From: WTJH01 sp049889695
GTDB taxonomy: Bacteria; Bacteroidota; Bacteroidia; Flavobacteriales; Flavobacteriaceae
NCBI GenBank assembly: GCA_049889695.1
Contig: JBMHCX010000007.1
Location: forward strand, 186,001 to 250,000
Direction: 5' to 3'
Length of the DNA: 64,000 nucleotides
A program made the translations under genes and the position numbers. Shown one piece after another: positions 59,842 to 64,000 of the stretch (positions within the stretch are counted from its first letter, which is position 1; each line of letters begins with the position of its first letter). Under the pieces are notes generated by a model that worked only from the letters and a program-made list of their open reading frames with translations, was not told where the DNA came from and made no database searches.

Positions 59842-62800
59842 TTAATTTTGAGAAATGGTCCACTGTCCGGTGCGAAGAAGTGGTTCTGCTTGCTTGAATT
59901 TTAGGGTTTTAAGGGTTCCAGTACTCACATTGCGAATAGTGACTTTTTCGTTTCTTCCGATTTTGGGTTGCTCCCGAATAATGGTTTCAACCGCTGGGGT
60001 AGAGGGTCTAGAGCCCGCTTGTGAAGCCACTTGTCGGTTGCGAGCCGCCATTTCATCCGTGTTGAGAACTTCGTCTTTGGACATCTGTAGTTTGTCTTGT
60101 CGCTTGGGAGTTCGCGCCTCTTGTATCTGTGCATTTTGTTGGGGTAAGCCTCCTTTGATTAGGAAAGACACTACCTCGCGATTCAATTTATCCAACATGC
60201 TTTTAAACAGTTCAAAGGCTTCAAACTTATAGATCAATAAGGGATCTTTTTGCTCATGAACAGCTAACTGAACGGACTGCTTCAGTTCGTCCATCTTACG
60301 GAGGTGGTTTTTCCAGGTCTCATCGATCAGCGCTAAGGTGATGTTGCGTTCAAAGTCGCTTACCAATTTTTTTCCTTCCGAACGGTAGGCAGCCTCAAGG
60401 TCTGTGACGACTTGCAATGTTTTAGTCCCATCGGTAAATGGAACCACTATACGTTCGAATTTATTTCCGGGCTTTTCAAATACATCTTTGATGACCGGGA
60501 AAGCACGCTTAGCATTCTGAATTTTTTTATCCTGATAGTGTTTTAGCAGGGTGTCGTATAGCTCTTCTATAATCTCTTGCTCCGATTTTTCCTGAAAAGT
60601 ATCTTCCGTATAGGGCGATTGAATCGCAAAGTTGCTAATCAGTTCGTATTCGAAGTTTTTGTAATTGTTAGTTGCCTTGTTGTTGCTAACGAGCAGTTCA
60701 CAACTGTCATACAACATATTTGCAATGTCTAATTGTAAGCGATCTCCCAAAAGGGCGTGTTTACGTCTTTTGTAAATAACTTCCCTTTGGGCATTCATAA
60801 CATCGTCGTATTCCAACAGACGTTTACGAATACCAAAGTTGTTTTCCTCTACTTTTTTCTGAGCTCTTTCGATGGATTTAGTCATCATGGAATGTTGGAT
60901 GACTTCTCCTTCTTCCAATCCCATTCGATCCATGACTTTGGCTACTCGTTCGGAACCAAACAGACGCATTAGGTTGTCTTCTAAAGAAACATAAAACTGG
61001 GAGCTTCCAGGGTCTCCCTGGCGACCAGAACGTCCTCTTAACTGACGGTCGACCCGACGTGAATCGTGTCGTTCTGTCCCGATAATCGCTAATCCTCCGT
61101 CTGCTTTTACCTGTTCGGAGAGTTTGATGTCAGTTCCTCGACCAGCCATATTTGTAGCGATAGTAACGATGCCCGCCTTTCCAGCTTCAGCGACAATATC
61201 AGCTTCTTTTTTATGCATTTTAGCGTTTAATACATTGTGCTTGATTTTCCGGATCTGCAGCATTTTGCTTAACAATTCCGAAATTTCTACCGATGTGGTA
61301 CCAATCAATACGGGGCGACCTGCCTTTGATAGTTTGGTTACTTCCTCGATAACAGCGTTGTATTTTTCCCTTTTGGTTTTGTAGATCAGGTCTTCCTGAT
61401 CTTTCCGAGCAATGGGACGATTGGTGGGAATTTCAACCACATCCAGTTCGTAGATTTCCCAAAACTCCCCTGCTTCAGTCACAGCTGTTCCTGTCATTCC
61501 CGCAAGTTTGTGATACATGCGGAAGTAGTTTTGCAAAGTAATGGTGGCAAAAGTCTGGGTAGCCGCTTCAATTTTTACATTTTCCTTGGCTTCAATGGCT
61601 TGGTGTAGTCCGTCCGAATAGCGCCTTCCTTCCATGATTCGCCCGGTTTGTTCATCGACAATTTTCACTTTATTGTCCATGAGCACATATTCCACATCTT
61701 TTTCAAAAAGTGTATAGGCTTTAAGCAGTTGGTTTAAGGTGTGGATTCTTTCCGATTTGGTATCGAAATCTTTGAAGAGTGTTTCTTTTGCAGCAGCCTC
61801 TTTTTCGGGCGTCAAACCCGTTCCTTCAATTTTAGCAATTTCAGAGCCGATGTCGGGGAGTATAAAGAAATCTTGGTCTGCCTCAGCACTAGAGGAAAGA
61901 GCTTCCACCCCTTGCTCCGTAAGGTCGATCTGATTGTTTTTCTCATCGATTACAAAAAACAATGCCTCATCGATCTGGTACATCTCACGATTGTTGTCCT
62001 GCATGTAGAAGTTTTCTGTTTTTTGGAGCAGTTGCTTGATCCCTTCTTCACTTAGGAATTTTATAAGTGCTTTGTTTTTAGGCAGTCCTCGGTAGACTCT
62101 GAGCAATAATTTTCCACCTTCTTTGGTATCTCCAGCAGCGATTAATTTTTTAGCTTCTGCCAAAACTCCGGTTAACAGTGTACGTTGTTGAGAGACCAGT
62201 TGATATACACGGCCTTTCAGTTGATCGAATTCGTGTCGGTCTCCCTCAGGGGTAGGGCCTGAGATAATCAGTGGGGTCCGGGCATCGTCTACTAAGACAG
62301 AGTCGACCTCATCGACTATGGCAAACTGTGGTTTGGGTTGTACTACATCAGCTGCGTTGTGGGCCATATTGTCGCGCAGATAGTCGAACCCAAATTCGTT
62401 ATTGGTCCCATAAGTGATATCTGCCTGATAGGCCTTTCGACGAGCTTCGCTGTTCGGTGGATGCATATCGATACAATCGATGCTTAATCCGTGGAACTCA
62501 AATAAGGGGGCCATCCACATACAGTCTCGTTTTGCGAGGTAGTCGTTGACCGTTACAAGATGAACACCTTTTCCCGTCAGAGCGTTTAAAAATACCGGTA
62601 GGGTGGCGACAAGCGTTTTCCCTTCTCCGGTTTGCATTTCCGCTATTTTTCCTTGGTGAAGCACCACTCCGCCAATCAGCTGAACGTCGTAGTGTACCAT
62701 ATCCCAAGCGACTTGCTTCCCTGCTGCGTCCCATTCGTGGGCCCATACGGCATGGTCGCCGTCTAAACGGATGTAATTTTTCGTTTGCGCAAGCATTCTG

Positions 62801-63210
62801 TCATTTTCATTGGCTTGAACGCGGAGTTCTTCCTCAGAAGCAAATCTTCGCGCGGTCTCTTTCATTACCGCAAATGCTTGGGGCAATAGTTCATCTAGTT
62901 TTTCGTCCTGAAGAGCCGTAGCTTCTGCCTCAAGACTGTCTATTTGCTGGTAGATTTGTTCTCGGGCATCGATGTTTGCTTCTGCTTCCACCTCTACCAT
63001 TAGACTTCCAATTTTATCATCGATATCGACACGAACTTGTGTTAACTGACGTTTAAACTCCAATGTTCGGTTGCGGAGCTGATCCAAACTAAGCTGTTCG
63101 TAGTCCTGTTGGTAGCCTTTAATTTTTTCAACGATTGGGAGGATAGACTTTAAGTCTTTTGAGGTTTTATCTCCTACAAATATTTTAAGTATGTTGTTCA
63201 GTACAGACAT
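59842..63210 (-). CDS. secA: Preprotein translocase ATPase SecA (long Bacteroidota form)
   Basis: 1122 residues, about 220 more than E. coli SecA. Walker A is MQTGEGKTLVATLP, Walker B is FAIVDEVDSVLVDDARTPL. TMAGRGTDIKL and RQLRGRSGRQGDPG mark NBD2. An insertion in NBD1 (about 330-440) explains most of the extra length. The C-terminal tail ends KQAEPLLRTGQWTISQN and has no Cys zinc motif for SecB. It drives proteins through SecYEG. A near-consensus TACATTTA box lies on the minus strand at 63236-63243, 26 bases upstream. Confidence 0.97.
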   Translation of the reverse strand: MSVLNNILKIFVGDKTSKDLKSILPIVEKIKGYQQDYEQLSLDQLRNRTLEFKRQLTQVRVDIDDKIGSLMVEVEAEANIDAREQIYQQIDSLEAEATALQDEKLDELLPQAFAVMKETARRFASEEELRVQANENDRMLAQTKNYIRLDGDHAVWAHEWDAAGKQVAWDMVHYDVQLIGGVVLHQGKIAEMQTGEGKTLVATLPVFLNALTGKGVHLVTVNDYLAKRDCMWMAPLFEFHGLSIDCIDMHPPNSEARRKAYQADITYGTNNEFGFDYLRDNMAHNAADVVQPKPQFAIVDEVDSVLVDDARTPLIISGPTPEGDRHEFDQLKGRVYQLVSQQRTLLTGVLAEAKKLIAAGDTKEGGKLLLRVYRGLPKNKALIKFLSEEGIKQLLQKTENFYMQDNNREMYQIDEALFFVIDEKNNQIDLTEQGVEALSSSAEADQDFFILPDIGSEIAKIEGTGLTPEKEAAAKETLFKDFDTKSERIHTLNQLLKAYTLFEKDVEYVLMDNKVKIVDEQTGRIMEGRRYSDGLHQAIEAKENVKIEAATQTFATITLQNYFRMYHKLAGMTGTAVTEAGEFWEIYELDVVEIPTNRPIARKDQEDLIYKTKREKYNAVIEEVTKLSKAGRPVLIGTTSVEISELLSKMLQIRKIKHNVLNAKMHKKEADIVAEAGKAGIVTIATNMAGRGTDIKLSEQVKADGGLAIIGTERHDSRRVDRQLRGRSGRQGDPGSSQFYVSLEDNLMRLFGSERVAKVMDRMGLEEGEVIQHSMMTKSIERAQKKVEENNFGIRKRLLEYDDVMNAQREVIYKRRKHALLGDRLQLDIANMLYDSCELLVSNNKATNNYKNFEYELISNFAIQSPYTEDTFQEKSEQEIIEELYDTLLKHYQDKKIQNAKRAFPVIKDVFEKPGNKFERIVVPFTDGTKTLQVVTDLEAAYRSEGKKLVSDFERNITLALIDETWKNHLRKMDELKQSVQLAVHEQKDPLLIYKFEAFELFKSMLDKLNREVVSFLIKGGLPQQNAQIQEARTPKRQDKLQMSKDEVLNTDEMAARNRQVASQAGSRPSTPAVETIIREQPKIGRNEKVTIRNVSTGTLKTLKFKQAEPLLRTGQWTISQN

Positions 63211-63245
63211 AGGCGATCTCTTGTGAGATTTTGTTTAAATGTAAA

Positions 63246-63270
63246 TAAAAAAAAGCCTCTGGAGAGGCTT
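63246..63270 (-). terminator. Terminator of the DUF2795-like gene
   Basis: AAGCCTCT pairs with AGAGGCTT (63253-63260 and 63263-63270) with a two-base gap, so the real loop is larger. On the minus strand it is followed by seven T. It separates the DUF2795 gene from secA. Confidence 0.75.
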
Positions 63271-63292
63271 GTATGGGGAACAATTATAGTTG

Positions 63293-63514
63293 CTAATACT
63301 CATCTTCATTCCAAAGATAATCTTCTTCGGTTGGAAAATCAGGCCAGATTTCTTCTATCGATTCATAGATGTCACCCTCGTCTTCCATCGATTGTAGGTT
63401 TTCAACTACTTCGAGCGGGGCTCCTGTACGAATGGAATAATCTATTAACTCATCTTTGGTGGCCGGCCAAGGCGCGTCGCTGAGGTAAGAGGCAAGTTCT
63501 AAAGTCCAATACAT
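63293..63514 (-). CDS. DUF2795-like small protein
   Basis: 73 residues, starting MYWTLELASYLSDAPWPATK, followed by DELIDYSIRTGAPLEVVENL. The pattern is DUF2795 (helical, often near housekeeping genes). The C-terminal part is acidic (SMEDEGDIYESIEEIWPDFP). Function unknown. It has its own terminator before secA. Confidence 0.8.
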   Translation of the reverse strand: MYWTLELASYLSDAPWPATKDELIDYSIRTGAPLEVVENLQSMEDEGDIYESIEEIWPDFPTEEDYLWNEDEY

Positions 63515-63567
63515 TTCTATTCCGATTTTCCTGCAAAAATAAATTTTTGGCGGACATGCGCAAGAAG

Positions 63568-64000
63568 TTACTCCTGTTTTCTTTTAGGAGTCCATTTTAC
63601 TTCAGCTGCATTTAGGTCATAAGAGAGTTGTCTTCCCAAAACAAAAAGGTAGTCGGAGAGTCGATTGACGAAGTTTAAAACCATGGGAGGTATTTCATAG
63701 AAACTTTGCAATTCCACTATGCATCGCTCACATCTACGGCAGCAAGCACGGCTTAGGTGGACAAATGAAACTACTTCATGCCCTCCAGGGAGAATGAAAT
63801 TGCGTAGGGGTGGGAGAGCATCGCTCATCTGGTCGATCTGCTGTTCTAATGCCGTAACGTCTTCTTCGCTGACATATTCGATCGTTGGGCGGTGTTCCGG
63901 TTGTGGCAGCGTGGTAATTTGAGTGGCAATAGACATCACAAGCTGCTGCAGCTTTATAATTTGTTGGGTGTTTTCTGTGGTGTTAATTTTATCTCTTAAC
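63568..64000 (-). CDS. ATP:cob(I)alamin adenosyltransferase, PduO type (N-terminus beyond the window)
   Basis: 144 codons are visible; the frame stays open to base 64000, so the N-terminus lies outside. The ATG/GTG near 63936-63939 is internal, as the sequence before it (LRDKINTTENTQQIIKLQQL) is in frame and typical of the family. The core is NFILPGGHEVVSFVHLSRAC and CCRRCERCIVEL, matching the FILPGG...RxxxRRAER pattern of PduO enzymes. It makes adenosylcobalamin from cob(I)alamin and ATP. Four Cys near the active-site helix are more than usual. Confidence 0.92.
   Translation of the reverse strand, partial: LRDKINTTENTQQIIKLQQLVMSIATQITTLPQPEHRPTIEYVSEEDVTALEQQIDQMSDALPPLRNFILPGGHEVVSFVHLSRACCRRCERCIVELQSFYEIPPMVLNFVNRLSDYLFVLGRQLSYDLNAAEVKWTPKRKQE

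Overview
The window is a stretch of chromosome from a member of the Bacteroidota, most likely a marine or free-living Flavobacteriia. The evidence is a SusC/SusD pair driven by an ECF sigma factor and a FecR anti-sigma, a PorP/SprF-type outer-membrane protein of the type IX secretion system, a CHU_C-like (gliding-motility-associated) domain, glutamine synthetases of types II and III side by side, an 1122-residue SecA, and promoter-like TAnnTTTG elements instead of E. coli-type -10 boxes. I see no phage, insertion sequence, integrase, CRISPR array or rRNA. The one tRNA is tRNA-Arg(ACG).

Layout. 1-2.4 kb: tail of a TonB-dependent receptor, a HAD phosphatase, a PAQR/hemolysin III protein, a rhodanese and a small ExbB-like membrane protein. 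2.7-5.2 kb: an exported protein made of a duplicated five-repeat propeller-like module. 5.3-10.8 kb: a LysR regulator divergent from a small unknown gene, a periplasmic GH3 beta-glucosidase, a PLP decarboxylase and two tiny genes (49 and 42 aa). 11.1-13.5 kb: an ABC transporter with a His-rich permease loop, resembling the Zrg zinc system. 13.7-16.3 kb: AmtB-PII operon and a TauE permease. 16.4-20.2 kb: two CAP-domain lipoproteins followed by a PorP/SprF-OmpA-SPOR-like fusion. 20.4-25.0 kb: tRNA-Arg, a cation antiporter and divergent glnA (GSII) and glnN (GSIII).

25.0-32.0 kb: purM, thioredoxin, ApbE, a DUF4266-like lipoprotein and a DUF3570-like protein in one tight run, then prfA-pyrF-hydrolase. 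32.0-37.7 kb (minus strand): PII-AmtB-porin, amidohydrolase, purU and crcB. 38.0-47.7 kb: housekeeping genes (NTP pyrophosphohydrolase, ilvE, mnmD, epimerase, grpE-dnaJ, mscS, an NtrC-like regulator, an M28 peptidase and a MATE pump). 47.8-55.6 kb: ECF sigma-FecR-SusC-SusD-TlpA uptake locus. 56-64 kb: PAP2 phosphatase, msrA, a glycosyltransferase, a sterol-desaturase-like protein, secA, a DUF2795-like gene and a truncated cobalamin adenosyltransferase.

The strongest functional theme is nitrogen. Two AmtB/PII pairs (gene order reversed between them), a porin next to one of them and two different glutamine synthetases lie within 24 kb. The less ordinary parts are the CAP/CHU_C/PorP-OmpA-SPOR cluster, the Zrg-like ABC locus, the ApbE-DUF4266-DUF3570 cluster, a DnaJ that has lost one complete zinc centre, and an NtrC-type regulator with no DNA-binding domain. 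All functional calls rest on motif recognition by eye; no database search was run.
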